From assembly GCA_963664675.2 (NCBI GenBank), contig CAXXLB010000014.1, forward strand, positions 248,001 through 312,000: 64,000 nt of DNA. Reading direction: 5' to 3'. This document shows, in pieces, positions 41,968-51,071 of this stretch. Source of the stretch: JASGMR01 sp963664675 (GTDB lineage Bacteria; Thermotogota; Thermotogae; Petrotogales; Kosmotogaceae). Numbering within the stretch: the stretch's first letter is position 1; each line of letters begins with the position of its first letter. The position numbers and the translations under genes are program-made. The notes beneath the pieces were generated by a model. It was given only the letters and a program-made list of their open reading frames with translations. It did not search any database and was not told the origin of the DNA.

Positions 41968-44327
41968 TACTTCTTGAAGAATATCTCTCCGAATGTGAAG
42001 AATTATTCAAAGAGAATTTGTATGAAGATTTAAATCCTTTGAAACTCAAAAGCGGAATTATTGGGAATGTCAAATATATAGATTATGATGAAAGGCCTTC
42101 CTTTTCAGGGTTAAAAGAATACATTCAAAAGTTTATCTCATATTATCTCAATATCGACAGGCTTGAAAGAAGCAGAGTTTTAAAGAGAATCAAAAACGGT
42201 TTTGACCTTATAGACAAATTAAGAGATAGGTTTTTGCTTTATTCTGAGGAAGAACTCTCTTTTTTTCTGGATAAAAAAATTGAAAAAACCGTTCCCCTTA
42301 AATATTTGAAGGGTCTTGGAGAAAGAAGAGCAAAGCAATTCAGTGATCAGGATATAAAGAAACCCACAGATCTGATCTGGAGATTTCCGAGAGTATATAA
42401 AGACAAAAGAAAAATTCAGAGAACTTCGGAAATAGTTGCCGATGAAGAGATCTTACTGAAAATAAAACTGGAGAATTTCGTCCTGAAAAGAATAAAGGGA
42501 TTAACTATAATTACAGCTCTGGGAACGGATAATTACGGGCAGATTTTACTGAAATGGTTCAATCAGGAATATATATACAAAACCTTGAACAGAACTGATG
42601 AATTCATCATCTATGGTGTTCCGAAAGAAAATAATTTTGGCCCTTATGAATTCAACTCCCCGGAAATCACGGTTTTTGATGAGAATTTTCAAAAAGAAAT
42701 AGAACCGGTTTATTCACTCTTCGCAGGAATGACAAACAAAAGAATGATCAATATAATAAAAAAAAATCAGGGATTAATTCTTTCGGAACAAAATATTTTT
42801 TCACAGGAAATTATGGAGAAGAGAAATTTGCTGGAAAAAAGGCATTCGATTTATTCCATGCATTTCCCAAAGAGTTTTTTTGAATGTAAAAAAGCCTTAA
42901 AAACTCTCTCTTTCGAAGAACTGTATCTTTTTGAAATCGTTATACTGAACAGAAAAAGAATATTCAAAGAAAAATCGGTGGGGATTTCTAAAAAAACCGA
43001 CAATGACCTTATAAAAAAATTTATGAATGGACTGCCCTTCAAACTAACTGGAGACCAGAAGAAGGCGTTCGATGAAATAAAGATGGATCTTGATCTGGAA
43101 AAACCCATGAACAGATTGATACAGGGAGATGTGGGATCCGGGAAAACAGTCGTTGCGGAGATGGCTATAATATATAATTTCTGCGCTGGATATCAGAGTG
43201 CTATGATGGTTCCTACATCCATACTCGCTATGCAACAGTATAAAAAAATTAAGAAGAATTTACAGAATATAGGAATAAATGTTCAATTGCTCATTGGAAA
43301 TATGAAAAAAAGCGAACAGAACGAAATTAAAAAGAAGATCAAAATCGGTGAAATAGACCTCGTCATAGGAACTCATGCTTTGATAAGTGACGATGTGGAA
43401 TTCAAAGATCTCGGTTTAGTGGTGGTTGATGAACAACACAGATTCGGAGTGAAGCAGAGAGAAACATTGAAAAAGAAAGGACAATTCCCGGATATTCTGG
43501 TTATGAGTGCAACTCCCATACCCAGAACACTCGCACTGACTGCGTACGGAGATCTGGATGTCACTTCCATAAAAGAGATGCCAAAAGGCAGACAACCTGT
43601 AAGGACCAACGTTCTCATAGATTCAAGAAGGGATCAGCTTTATAAATTGATGAGAGATGAAGTGAGAAGAGGTCATCAGGCCTTTATAATTTATCCCCTT
43701 GTGGAAGAATCCGAAAAGATAGATTTGAAGGCAGCGACGAAAGAATATGAATATCTAAGGAATGAAGTTTTTGATGATCTTAAACTCGGATTGATTCATG
43801 GAAGAATGAAAGATTCTGAAAAGGACGAGATAATGGATAAATTCAAAAGGAATGATATAAATATTCTCGTCTCAACAACTGTGGTCGAAGTTGGAATAGA
43901 TATTCCGAATGCAACTATGATGGTCATTGAACATCCTGAAAGATTTGGCCTGGCTCAGTTACATCAATTGAGGGGAAGAATAGGAAGGAGTTCGATAAAA
44001 TCATATTGTTTTTTGATAATTGATAATAGAACATCGGAGGAAGCAGCAGATAGATTGAGAAAATTTGCTTCAACATCCGATGGATTTAAAGTTGCCGAAT
44101 TCGATCTTGAACTGAGGGGGCCGGGTGAGTTCATGGGTGTGAGACAACATGGATTACCGGATTTTAAAGTTGCCGATATTGTCAGGGATAAAGATCTTTT
44201 GTTTCAGGCGATAGAGGACGCCAATGAGCTTTTAAATAGTGATCCCGATCTGAAAGAACACGAGGCCATAGTAGAAGAGATAAAAGAGAGATTTGGTGAT
44301 TCCATCGATTTGATCGAGGTGGGCTGA
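41964..44327 (+). CDS. recG: ATP-dependent DNA helicase RecG
   Basis: 787 aa from TTG 41964, with GAGAGGAAA upstream; the frame extends further upstream but only inside degV. An N-terminal helical extension of about 120 residues precedes the wedge domain (KYLKGLGERRAKQF). Helicase motifs: Walker A GDVGSGKT, DEQHRFG (motif II DEQH), SATPIPRT, and the C-terminal QLRGRIGRSS with the TRG-like region. RecG regresses stalled forks and branch-migrates Holliday junctions. The extension is common in Thermotogota RecG. Confidence 0.95.
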   Translation: MILLEEYLSECEELFKENLYEDLNPLKLKSGIIGNVKYIDYDERPSFSGLKEYIQKFISYYLNIDRLERSRVLKRIKNGFDLIDKLRDRFLLYSEEELSFFLDKKIEKTVPLKYLKGLGERRAKQFSDQDIKKPTDLIWRFPRVYKDKRKIQRTSEIVADEEILLKIKLENFVLKRIKGLTIITALGTDNYGQILLKWFNQEYIYKTLNRTDEFIIYGVPKENNFGPYEFNSPEITVFDENFQKEIEPVYSLFAGMTNKRMINIIKKNQGLILSEQNIFSQEIMEKRNLLEKRHSIYSMHFPKSFFECKKALKTLSFEELYLFEIVILNRKRIFKEKSVGISKKTDNDLIKKFMNGLPFKLTGDQKKAFDEIKMDLDLEKPMNRLIQGDVGSGKTVVAEMAIIYNFCAGYQSAMMVPTSILAMQQYKKIKKNLQNIGINVQLLIGNMKKSEQNEIKKKIKIGEIDLVIGTHALISDDVEFKDLGLVVVDEQHRFGVKQRETLKKKGQFPDILVMSATPIPRTLALTAYGDLDVTSIKEMPKGRQPVRTNVLIDSRRDQLYKLMRDEVRRGHQAFIIYPLVEESEKIDLKAATKEYEYLRNEVFDDLKLGLIHGRMKDSEKDEIMDKFKRNDINILVSTTVVEVGIDIPNATMMVIEHPERFGLAQLHQLRGRIGRSSIKSYCFLIIDNRTSEEAADRLRKFASTSDGFKVAEFDLELRGPGEFMGVRQHGLPDFKVADIVRDKDLLFQAIEDANELLNSDPDLKEHEAIVEEIKERFGDSIDLIEVG

Positions 44328-44887
44328 TGCTGGAAATAACCGGAGGACTATTAAAAGGAAGAAAGATAATGACCACTCCCCGATCGGTTACGAGATACAC
44401 TCCGAACATGGTTAGAAAAGCTGTCTTCGATGTGATCAATATTGAAAATAAAAGTTTGCTGGACGTCTGTTCTGGAAGTGGAATAATTTCCATAGAGGCA
44501 TTGAGCCGGGGAGCCTCCGAAGTAATTGGGATAGATTCTTCATACAAATCCATAAAAACTATAAAGGAAAATTTAAAGAATCTGAATATCAATGAGGGAA
44601 TCAAAGTGTATGGAAAAGATTTCAGAATAAAAATTCCTCAGTTATTAAAAAACGGGTATAAATTTGATTATATATTTGTGGATCCTCCTTTCGATAGGGA
44701 TTATATCTGTCACATATTCGATGTGCTATGCAAAAATATTGTTTTGCGTGATGACGGAACCCTTATAATAGAATCTTCATCCAAAGAATCGAGTGAAATT
44801 GATAAAAATCTTCATGATATCTTTGAAATAACTAATAAAAAAAAGTATGGGAATGTTATAATTACCTTTTTGAAATTAATACCATAA
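44327..44887 (+). CDS. rsmD: 16S rRNA (guanine966-N2)-methyltransferase RsmD
   Basis: 186 aa starting one base inside the recG stop (TGATG). ITGGLLKGRKI, TRYTPNMVRKAVFDVI, the SAM loop LDVCSGSGIISIEALSRGA and the catalytic DPPF motif are present. Modifies G966 of 16S rRNA. Confidence 0.94.
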   Translation: MLEITGGLLKGRKIMTTPRSVTRYTPNMVRKAVFDVINIENKSLLDVCSGSGIISIEALSRGASEVIGIDSSYKSIKTIKENLKNLNINEGIKVYGKDFRIKIPQLLKNGYKFDYIFVDPPFDRDYICHIFDVLCKNIVLRDDGTLIIESSSKESSEIDKNLHDIFEITNKKKYGNVIITFLKLIP

Positions 44888-44945
44888 AATTCCCCTTTAT
44901 AATGTTTGTCATGTATTATAAAATAAGGAAGAGAGAATAAAGGGG

Positions 44946-46694
44946 GTGAAACTTATCAGCACTAATGATGATCTTTACAAAATAAAAAACAGACTGGATA
45001 AAATGAATTATATTCATAAAATCAGCCAGACGATGGCGAAGGCATTCAACGTTGACCAGGTTCTTAAAATGATGCTTACCGGAATAATTTCAAAAAATTT
45101 TCTCGATTATGATGAAGTGTTTTTCTTTGAAATAGATGAAAAAGAAAAATTCATAACCCTAAAATATTCTACGGATAAAGTACTGATGGAAAAGAGTTCT
45201 CTGGATATAAATTATGGCAACTATTCTCAGTTTCTCATTGAAACCTCTGAAAATCCACGAGTTTTTAAAAAATATAATCCGAATATATTCTCAAACAGAA
45301 TAATTTATGATGGAAATTCAATACTCAGCAGAGTGATAGAGAGATTGAAGTTGGTACATATAAATAAAGAGCTGGATGATTTCCACAAAGAGGAATTGAC
45401 CTTGATGGACAGATTGATTGGAAATGATGAATATCTTTTGCTCCCGCTCGTTTCGAATCAAAAGAAACTAGGTGTAGTAGTTGTCAGCGATAAAAGGCAT
45501 AAAAAAAACGTGGGCGATGCCGACAAGGAAATTCTGAGTTTATTATGTGATAACACCGGGTTCAGCATCGGACTGATAGAAAATTATAATGAAATACTTC
45601 AAATAGCCGATAAACTCGAAAGAGAGAAAAACCTTTCGGATTATTATCAGAGGTACAATGCCAGCATAATGGAATCACTGGATACGGCTATTGTGGTCTT
45701 TAACACCAAAATGCAGATAGTTGAAATAAACAAAAACGCTCTGAAATTGTTCAATGAAGAAAAGCAGAAGATATTGGGCAGAGATATAAACGAAGAGAAT
45801 ATATTGCCTGAAGAAGTTCTGAAGATTTTAAAAGAAGTGAGAAGTATAAACGATATTATTACATTATCGAACAGAAAGCTCAGAAATAATCCGGATAAAA
45901 TTTTCAACGTAAAAATTTCTCCACTTCTTGATAAATACACCGAAGATACACTTGGAACAATAGTGGCACTCAACGACATAACGAGAAACTATAATATGGA
46001 AAAAGAGTTGAAAAAAAGAGAGAGGCTGGCAATTCTTGGAGAAATGTCGGCCAGAATAGCACATGAAATAAGAAATCCGATAACGATTATTGGTGGGTTT
46101 GTCAAAAGACTTGGAAAAACAGAAGATGAAGAGAAAAAGAGAATTTATGTGAAAATTTTGAATGATGAACTCAAAAGACTTGAAGATCTTGTAGGCGATG
46201 TTTTGACAGTTTCAAAAAATCCTATCGGAAAATTGGATCGTGAAAAAATTGAGATCTCTATAATCTGTAGAGAGATAATTGAAGGAATGGAAGAAAAAGC
46301 GAGTAAGAAAAAGATAACTCTGGAGTTGATAAACAAAAATGAAAGGGCTTTCTATTTTGGGAACAGGGGAGGGATAAAGCAAATTTTGATAAATTTGATT
46401 CAAAATGCTATTGAGGCCTCTAATTACAATGAGAAAGTCGTAATTACACTTTGTATAGAAGATAAATATGACGTTATATCCGTATTTAATAAAGGCAAAA
46501 TAATTCCTCAGGAGGTTCTGAAAAGAATATTCGAACCATTTTTTACGACGAAGTCTTTCGGAACGGGATTGGGTTTATCGGTTGTGAAAAATATAATTGA
46601 AGAGCACAACGGAAAAATAGTTGCGAGCAGTTCCGAGAAAGGAACGGAGTTCAAAGTATACCTTCCCGAAAACAATTGTTCAACCATTGCTTAA
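44946..46694 (+). CDS. Soluble sensor histidine kinase (GAF-PAS-HisKA-HATPase)
   Basis: 582 aa read from GTG 44946. No membrane helix. A GAF domain covers about 25-210 and a PAS about 240-350; the phosphoacceptor is His373 in IAHEIRNP, followed by N box ILINLIQNAIEAS and G box FGTGLGLSVVKNI. The start is unclear: GTG lies directly on the GGGGGTG site; an ATC six bases past it, or ATG at 45003, are alternatives. After the usual terminal LP the last eight residues are encoded by the 11-bp repeat array that starts at 46670. No response regulator is adjacent; the single-domain receiver at 58257 is a possible partner. Confidence 0.88.
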   Translation: MKLISTNDDLYKIKNRLDKMNYIHKISQTMAKAFNVDQVLKMMLTGIISKNFLDYDEVFFFEIDEKEKFITLKYSTDKVLMEKSSLDINYGNYSQFLIETSENPRVFKKYNPNIFSNRIIYDGNSILSRVIERLKLVHINKELDDFHKEELTLMDRLIGNDEYLLLPLVSNQKKLGVVVVSDKRHKKNVGDADKEILSLLCDNTGFSIGLIENYNEILQIADKLEREKNLSDYYQRYNASIMESLDTAIVVFNTKMQIVEINKNALKLFNEEKQKILGRDINEENILPEEVLKILKEVRSINDIITLSNRKLRNNPDKIFNVKISPLLDKYTEDTLGTIVALNDITRNYNMEKELKKRERLAILGEMSARIAHEIRNPITIIGGFVKRLGKTEDEEKKRIYVKILNDELKRLEDLVGDVLTVSKNPIGKLDREKIEISIICREIIEGMEEKASKKKITLELINKNERAFYFGNRGGIKQILINLIQNAIEASNYNEKVVITLCIEDKYDVISVFNKGKIIPQEVLKRIFEPFFTTKSFGTGLGLSVVKNIIEEHNGKIVASSSEKGTEFKVYLPENNCSTIA

Positions 46695-46801
46695 CCGTTG
46701 TCCAACAATCGTTCAACCATTGCTTATCAATCGTTAAACTATCGTTCGGCCACCGCTTCCCAACCGTTTTTCTACTGTTAAACGATCGTTCAACTATCGT
46801 T
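46670..46801. repeat. Array of twelve 11-bp degenerate tandem repeats
   Basis: Twelve consecutive 11-base units in strict register, for example AAACAATTGTT, CAACCATTGCT, CAACAATCGTT, AAACTATCGTT, CAACTATCGTT. The second half (A-T-C/T-G-T/C-T) is best conserved, close to ATCGTT. The array begins within the last codons of the histidine kinase. One repeat per 11 bases is close to one helical turn. Confidence 0.9.
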
Positions 46802-47035
46802 TAAAGGCCTAAAAGCTGAAAAAGCCAAATCGCCAGAGGGCAGAAATATCAAAATTTGAATGACAATTACTAAATCTCTTTTATGCTATCTATTATCTGA
46901 TTCTCTACTATCTTATGATGTTCTCTTTCGGCCTTTTTTCAAGCACTATGATACACTAAGCACAGCTTTTTGTTCTCTGTTTCCTGTTCTCCGTTCTCTT
47001 ATGATGTTTTATGCTCTACACCCTATACCCTTTTT
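46802..47035. repeat. Intergenic stretch with heptamer repeats
   Basis: Non-coding. Four heptamers in a row at 46972-46999: GTTCTCT, GTTTCCT, GTTCTCC, GTTCTCT; looser ones around 46886-46930 (ATTATCT, ACTATCT) and GCACTAT/ACACTAA at 46943-46962. A 119-aa plus-strand frame across here is made of repeats and is not a gene. Confidence 0.7.
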
Positions 47036-47101
47036 TCCCCATCGTTCAACAATTGTTTATCTATTGTTATCCTATCGTTCAGCTACCGCTAAACTATTGT
47101 T
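47036..47101. repeat. Second array of six 11-bp repeats
   Basis: Six units of the same type as at 46670: TCCCCATCGTT, CAACAATTGTT, TATCTATTGTT, ATCCTATCGTT, CAGCTACCGCT, AAACTATTGTT, again in perfect 11-base register. Confidence 0.88.
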
Positions 47102-47168
47102 CTCCTGTTTTCTGTTTTCCGTGCTTCTTTTTTTAATTTTTTCACTAGGTACCGGACACTACGCACCC
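47099..47168. repeat. Heptamer repeats up to the IS3-type insertion
   Basis: GTTTTCT and GTTTTCC at 47107-47120, then GGTACCG, GACACTA, CGCACCC in register at 47148-47168. A similar block (TTTTTTCACYAGGYACC ... GGACACT) recurs near 52300-52340. Confidence 0.7.
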
Positions 47169-47242
47169 TATTTCACCCCAAAAAAGAATAGGACAAAGAA
47201 ACTAGTAATAGTAAAATAAAATAAAGGATAAGAGGTGAAAGA

Positions 47243-47593
47243 ATGAAGAGAAAGAAAAAAGAATACTCTAAGGAATTAAAAATAAAAGTAATAAAAGAGT
47301 ACAGAGAGACAGAAATGACATTAGAAGGACTCTCAAATAAGTATGCAGTACCCTCAACAACAATATCAGGCTGGGTAGGAAGATACAGGATAAATGGAGA
47401 AGATGAAATAATAAGGGTATTAGGAGACAAAAGGACAAAGAAAGAAAAGATACCACCGGTATTATACAAAGAATATGGATTAGAAAAGAAAAAGGAAATG
47501 GAAAAAGAAGAATTAATAGATGAATTAGGAACATTAATGATGGAAAATCAAATATTGAAAGAGATATTAAAAAAAACAGAAAAGGAAGAATGA
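47243..47593 (+). CDS. IS3-family transposase OrfA
   Basis: 116 aa; ATG preceded by AAGAGGTG. An N-terminal helix-turn-helix (LKIKVIKEYRETEMTLEGLSNKY, TTISGWVGRY) binds the element ends; a leucine-zipper-like helix (LIDELGTLMMENQILKEIL) follows. The run of eight A at 47569-47576 places A-AAA-AAA in phase for a -1 shift into orfB, which also has its own ATG overlapping the orfA stop. Confidence 0.88.
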   Translation: MKRKKKEYSKELKIKVIKEYRETEMTLEGLSNKYAVPSTTISGWVGRYRINGEDEIIRVLGDKRTKKEKIPPVLYKEYGLEKKKEMEKEELIDELGTLMMENQILKEILKKTEKEE

Positions 47594-48149
47594 ATAAAAG
47601 AGGCAAATACCTATTAGCAAAAGAATTGAAAGAAAAAGGATATCCATTCAAAAGAATAATAGAGATGTTGGAAATAAAGAAAAGCACATATTATTATCAT
47701 TTCAAAGAAAAGAATCAAGCAAAGGAATATAAGAAAAGAGGCAGAAAGAAAAGCGAATTTGTGAATACAATGAATGGGAAGATAAGGAATGAAGAGTTAA
47801 AGGAACTAATACTGGAAAAGTGTAAGAATGAAGATGCAATGAACCCAGAGTACTATATAAAAACAATGGGCTCAAAGAAGATGAAAAGCTATCTGTATTA
47901 CAAATATGGAATATATATTGGACACAACAGGTTACATGGATTTAGAAAGGAATTAGGGCTGGTAAGAAAATATGAAAACAGGACAAAACACCCAGTCAAA
48001 AGGGCACAGAATAGAACAATAACAAAGCAGAATCAATTATGGGAAGTAGATATAAAGTTCTTTAATGCAGGTAGAGATGGAATAGTACCACTGTTAGATA
48101 TAATAGACGTCTATGACAGGAACATAGTAGCAACACACATAGGAAAGAG
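47590..48149 (+). pseudogene. IS3-family transposase OrfB, 5' part (interrupted)
   Basis: The N-terminal portion, ending after NIVATHIGK where IS21 is inserted. First catalytic Asp is in QLWEVDIKFF. Joined to 50596-50980 it restores a 314-aa DDE transposase (560 + 385 = 945 bases, whole codons), reading HIGKRCTHEDF across the junction. Broken here, so not functional unless IS21 excises. Confidence 0.88.
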
Positions 48150-48214
48150 TGTTTTTGTCAATCGAAAAATGAGCCAAATGTTCATCGAAAAGTGAGCCAC
48201 TTGAGTAAAAAAAA

Positions 48215-48973
48215 TTAAGTTTTAAAAGAACTAATCCAATCACGAGTTTCTTTCAATCTATAACTGTTGCCATTCATATTAATCATAAAAGCTTTGTGAG
48301 TTAATCTGTCAACCATAGCGGCTGTTAAAACTGGGTCCGAAAATATTTCTTCCCATCTGTCAAAGGAAAGATTCGTAGTTATTATTGTGGACTTTCTGGC
48401 TGTTCTTAAAGACAGATTAGTGAAAAGTAATTCTGCTCCTTCTTTGTCAAAAGAGATATAACCCAGTTCATCACAAATAACCAAATCATATTTTTCAAAT
48501 CTGCTTTGAAAATTTCTTAAAGTTCTGTTCGACTTCGTTTCTTTGAGTTGTACTATGAGTGATGGGACACTGGTAAAGAACACTTTATATCCATTCATAC
48601 ATGCTTTAATTCCAAGTCCAATTGCAATGTGTGTCTTTCCCGTTCCTGCATTTCCTGAAAGAATGATATTCTGTCCTCTTTCAATGAATTCCAGACTTTT
48701 CAATTTACCCAGTTTTCCTTTAGCATCCTGTGGTAAATATTCTACTTTTAAATCTTCTAAATATTTTTTCTCTGAAAAATGAGCCAGTCTCAGTCTTCTC
48801 TTTTTCGCATCTTCTTCTCTGTTTTGAACTTCAATCTCCAGAAGTTCTTTGAGATAATCCAGATAATTGTATTGTTCCTCATGTGCAATTTTTGTTATGT
48901 TTATGAAATTTCTTCTTATATGAGGTAATCTGAGCTTTTTAGTCATTTCCAATATTTCATTTTCTATATTCAC
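48215..48973 (-). CDS. istB: IS21 transposition helper ATPase IstB
   Basis: 252 aa of the DnaC/IstB AAA+ family: Walker A SGNAGTGKTHIA, Walker B LVICDELGYISFD, sensor TTNLSFDRWEEIF. Assembles on DNA to select the target for IstA. Overlaps istA by four bases. Confidence 0.95.
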   Translation of the reverse strand: MNIENEILEMTKKLRLPHIRRNFINITKIAHEEQYNYLDYLKELLEIEVQNREEDAKKRRLRLAHFSEKKYLEDLKVEYLPQDAKGKLGKLKSLEFIERGQNIILSGNAGTGKTHIAIGLGIKACMNGYKVFFTSVPSLIVQLKETKSNRTLRNFQSRFEKYDLVICDELGYISFDKEGAELLFTNLSLRTARKSTIITTNLSFDRWEEIFSDPVLTAAMVDRLTHKAFMINMNGNSYRLKETRDWISSFKT

Positions 48974-50508
48974 AGGACCATCTCACTCAACTGCTTCAGA
49001 TGTTTTCTGGATATTTCTTCAATTGTACTTTCCTTTATCTTTGTATATTGCTTTCTCTGACAAATCATTAATATTTTATCCTTGGTTATTTCTGTATGAC
49101 CTTTGTTTTCCAATTCGTTAATAATGCTTTCCACTTTATCCACAGAGATGTTTTCCCTGTACATGAATTGAAGTAAGTCAATGAATTCTTTTTCTTTTTT
49201 GGTGAAATAATTTATATAGATGTTTTTAAGAAGTGTGTTTAACTGGTCCAATGCCATTGATCCTGCAATAGCACCAGGTTTTTTCCTCAATGTCAGGAGA
49301 TAATGATCTATGTTCATTTTCCATTCTGAAAATCCATAGCATCTTTCGTGCCTTGCAATTATTTTGTTTGTTTTTATATCATATACTATTATTCTTTTCG
49401 GATATAATTTAACAGAAACAGCTTTCTGTGAATATTTTTCCGGAACGGAGTAATGGTTGGTATCTATGGTGATTGTGGAATATTTATCCACTTTAGAGTA
49501 TCTCATATCTCCAACTTCGAGTTCAGGTGGTTTCTTTGCAAACTTTTCCTTTTCTTCTCCGTATCTGATTTCTTTTTTCATATTCAATTCATTGAGTCTG
49601 TTGTTCAAATAGTTCTGAGCTTCTTCTAAGGTTGCGAATTCTATTCTGTGTGAGAATACTTTTCTTTTTATTATTTCAACTCCCCTTTCTACATGACCCT
49701 TCTCATTAGGTTTTCTGATATTGCAGAATCTCGGTTGGAAAAGATAATAGGCGGAAAGTTTTAAAAGAGCTTCGGTTGGTTCCTTTTCTTCTCCTGCAAC
49801 TCTTTTTACAGCTACTTTCATGTTGTCATATACTATTTCCTTTGTTACCCCTTCTATGTGTTCAAAAAAGTCAACGTGAGACTGTATGAAGCTCTCTGTA
49901 TTTTGTTTGTAGTATAGCTGTGAATAATAATGACCACTGTAAGCCAGAACAAAAACAGCACCCTGTATCTTTTTCATTTTTCCACCAATGATTAATTTAA
50001 TATCTCCCCAGTCGAACTCAACTGTGTTTCCTGGCTCATATATCTGTTTTACAAATGCTTCCTTTTTTATATCCTGAAGTTCTCTTATATATTTTCTGAC
50101 AGTGGAATAGCTGATATCATAATTTCTTTCTCTGAGTTCTTCGTAAATATCTATTATTTTCATCTTTTGTTTTCTCAGTCCCATTTTTTCTCTTTCTTTG
50201 TTTATCTTGAGTTTTTCTTTTATGAATTCTTCAATTTCATTTTTCATCTTTGGTTTGTATACATTTTCTCTTACATACTTTGGTTTGTTTATTATTTCAT
50301 CTATTAATTCCTGTTTCTCAAATTCTTTTATGTTTTTCTTTTCAATTTCTTTCTTTGCTTTATAATATTCATCTATATATTTTTTAACTGTATTTCTACT
50401 TATTCCCAATTCTCTGGATATTTTTCTTTGTGATTTCCCTTCTTGTATTATCCCAATTATTATCTTTTGCTTTTCCACCATATTTATCATCCTTTCTTTT
50501 ACCTCCAT
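48970..50508 (-). CDS. istA: IS21 transposase IstA
   Basis: 512 aa, intact. N-terminal helix-turn-helix ISRELGISRNTVKKYI; catalytic DDE residues in TVEFDWGD, IVYDNMK and GHVERGVE. The start may be the downstream ATG at 50481, which has AAAGGATG upstream; the longer form is given. Confidence 0.94.
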   Translation of the reverse strand: MEVKERMINMVEKQKIIIGIIQEGKSQRKISRELGISRNTVKKYIDEYYKAKKEIEKKNIKEFEKQELIDEIINKPKYVRENVYKPKMKNEIEEFIKEKLKINKEREKMGLRKQKMKIIDIYEELRERNYDISYSTVRKYIRELQDIKKEAFVKQIYEPGNTVEFDWGDIKLIIGGKMKKIQGAVFVLAYSGHYYSQLYYKQNTESFIQSHVDFFEHIEGVTKEIVYDNMKVAVKRVAGEEKEPTEALLKLSAYYLFQPRFCNIRKPNEKGHVERGVEIIKRKVFSHRIEFATLEEAQNYLNNRLNELNMKKEIRYGEEKEKFAKKPPELEVGDMRYSKVDKYSTITIDTNHYSVPEKYSQKAVSVKLYPKRIIVYDIKTNKIIARHERCYGFSEWKMNIDHYLLTLRKKPGAIAGSMALDQLNTLLKNIYINYFTKKEKEFIDLLQFMYRENISVDKVESIINELENKGHTEITKDKILMICQRKQYTKIKESTIEEISRKHLKQLSEMVL

Positions 50509-50595
50509 ATATTTATATATGAAGGTTTCTTATTTTACTGGCTCACTTTTCGATAAACATTGTGGCTCTCTTTTACTTTAACATTTACAAAAGAG

Positions 50596-50980
50596 ATGTA
50601 CACATGAAGATTTCCTGGAACTAATAGAAATAGCGATAAAAGCAAGAGGAGAAAAACCAGAGGTGATAAGAACAGATAACGGATCACAATTCAAAGCAAA
50701 TAAAACAAGAGAAAAAATGGAAGAATTAGGAATAATCCATGAATTTGGATACAAACATAATCCTGATTCCCAGGCATTTATTGAATCTCAGCATGCGAAT
50801 CTGGAAAGAGAATTTGTTGCTTTAAATAAATTTAAGAGTGTAAAAGACTTGTATTTAAAGTATCTAGTATATATGGATTATTATCACAACTTAAGACCAC
50901 ATTCATCTTTGGGTTATAAAACTCCCAAACAATTTAATGCAATTCAGAGCTTTGGCAAGGAAGTTTTAGTAAAACGTTGA
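50596..50980 (+). pseudogene. IS3-family transposase OrfB, 3' part (interrupted)
   Basis: Continuation of the split orfB after IS21, with the second catalytic Asp in IRTDNGSQF and the Glu in DSQAFIESQHANLERE, then LRPHSSLGYKTP. It has no start of its own; an internal ATG at 50663 is not a real beginning. Confidence 0.88.
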
Positions 50981-51016
50981 TACGAGTTGTTTTTGTCCAA
51001 TATTTTGGGGTCCGTC

Positions 51017-51071
51017 CGCACCCAGCACTGTCTTTTAGGCACCAAATCCTAAACACTATACACTAAATACT
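51017..51071. repeat. Heptamer repeats after the IS3-type insertion
   Basis: CGCACCC and AGCACTG (51017-51030) and AACACTA, TACACTA, AATACTT (51052-51072) in 7-base register. Deleting the IS and one CGCACCC restores a continuous heptamer run with 47148-47168. Confidence 0.7.

Larger units (their letters stand above)
48150..50589 (-). mobile_element. IS21-family insertion sequence
   Basis: 2440 bp with ends TGT...ACA, flanked by perfect 6-bp direct repeats AAAGAG (48144-48149 and 50590-50595). Near each end is an inverted block with ATCGAAAAGTGAGCC (48187-48201 on plus; its complement near 50539-50553). Codes istA and istB on the minus strand. Confidence 0.93.
47169..51016 (+). mobile_element. 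IS3-family element interrupted by an IS21-family element
   Basis: Ends carry related inverted sequences (left ACCCCAAAAAAGAATAGGAC, right, read inward, ACCCCAAAATATTGGAC). The 7 bases CGCACCC flank both sides (47162-47168 and 51017-51023), either a target duplication or neighbouring heptamers. Removing the inner element and one AAAGAG gives about 1402 bp, normal for IS3. It encodes orfA and a split orfB. Exact ends are uncertain by a few bases. Confidence 0.8.

Noticed and set aside
46670..47101. Possible CRISPR array
   Set aside because: Units are contiguous 11-mers with no spacers and no cas genes nearby.
46860..47219. 119-aa plus-strand frame
   Set aside because: Composed of heptamer and 11-mer repeats, no ribosome site, no family signature; repeat sequence happens to lack stops.
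47268..47687. 139-aa minus-strand frame rich in Leu and Phe
   Set aside because: Antisense of the Lys/Glu-rich IS3 orfA/orfB; composition is a mirror of the real genes.
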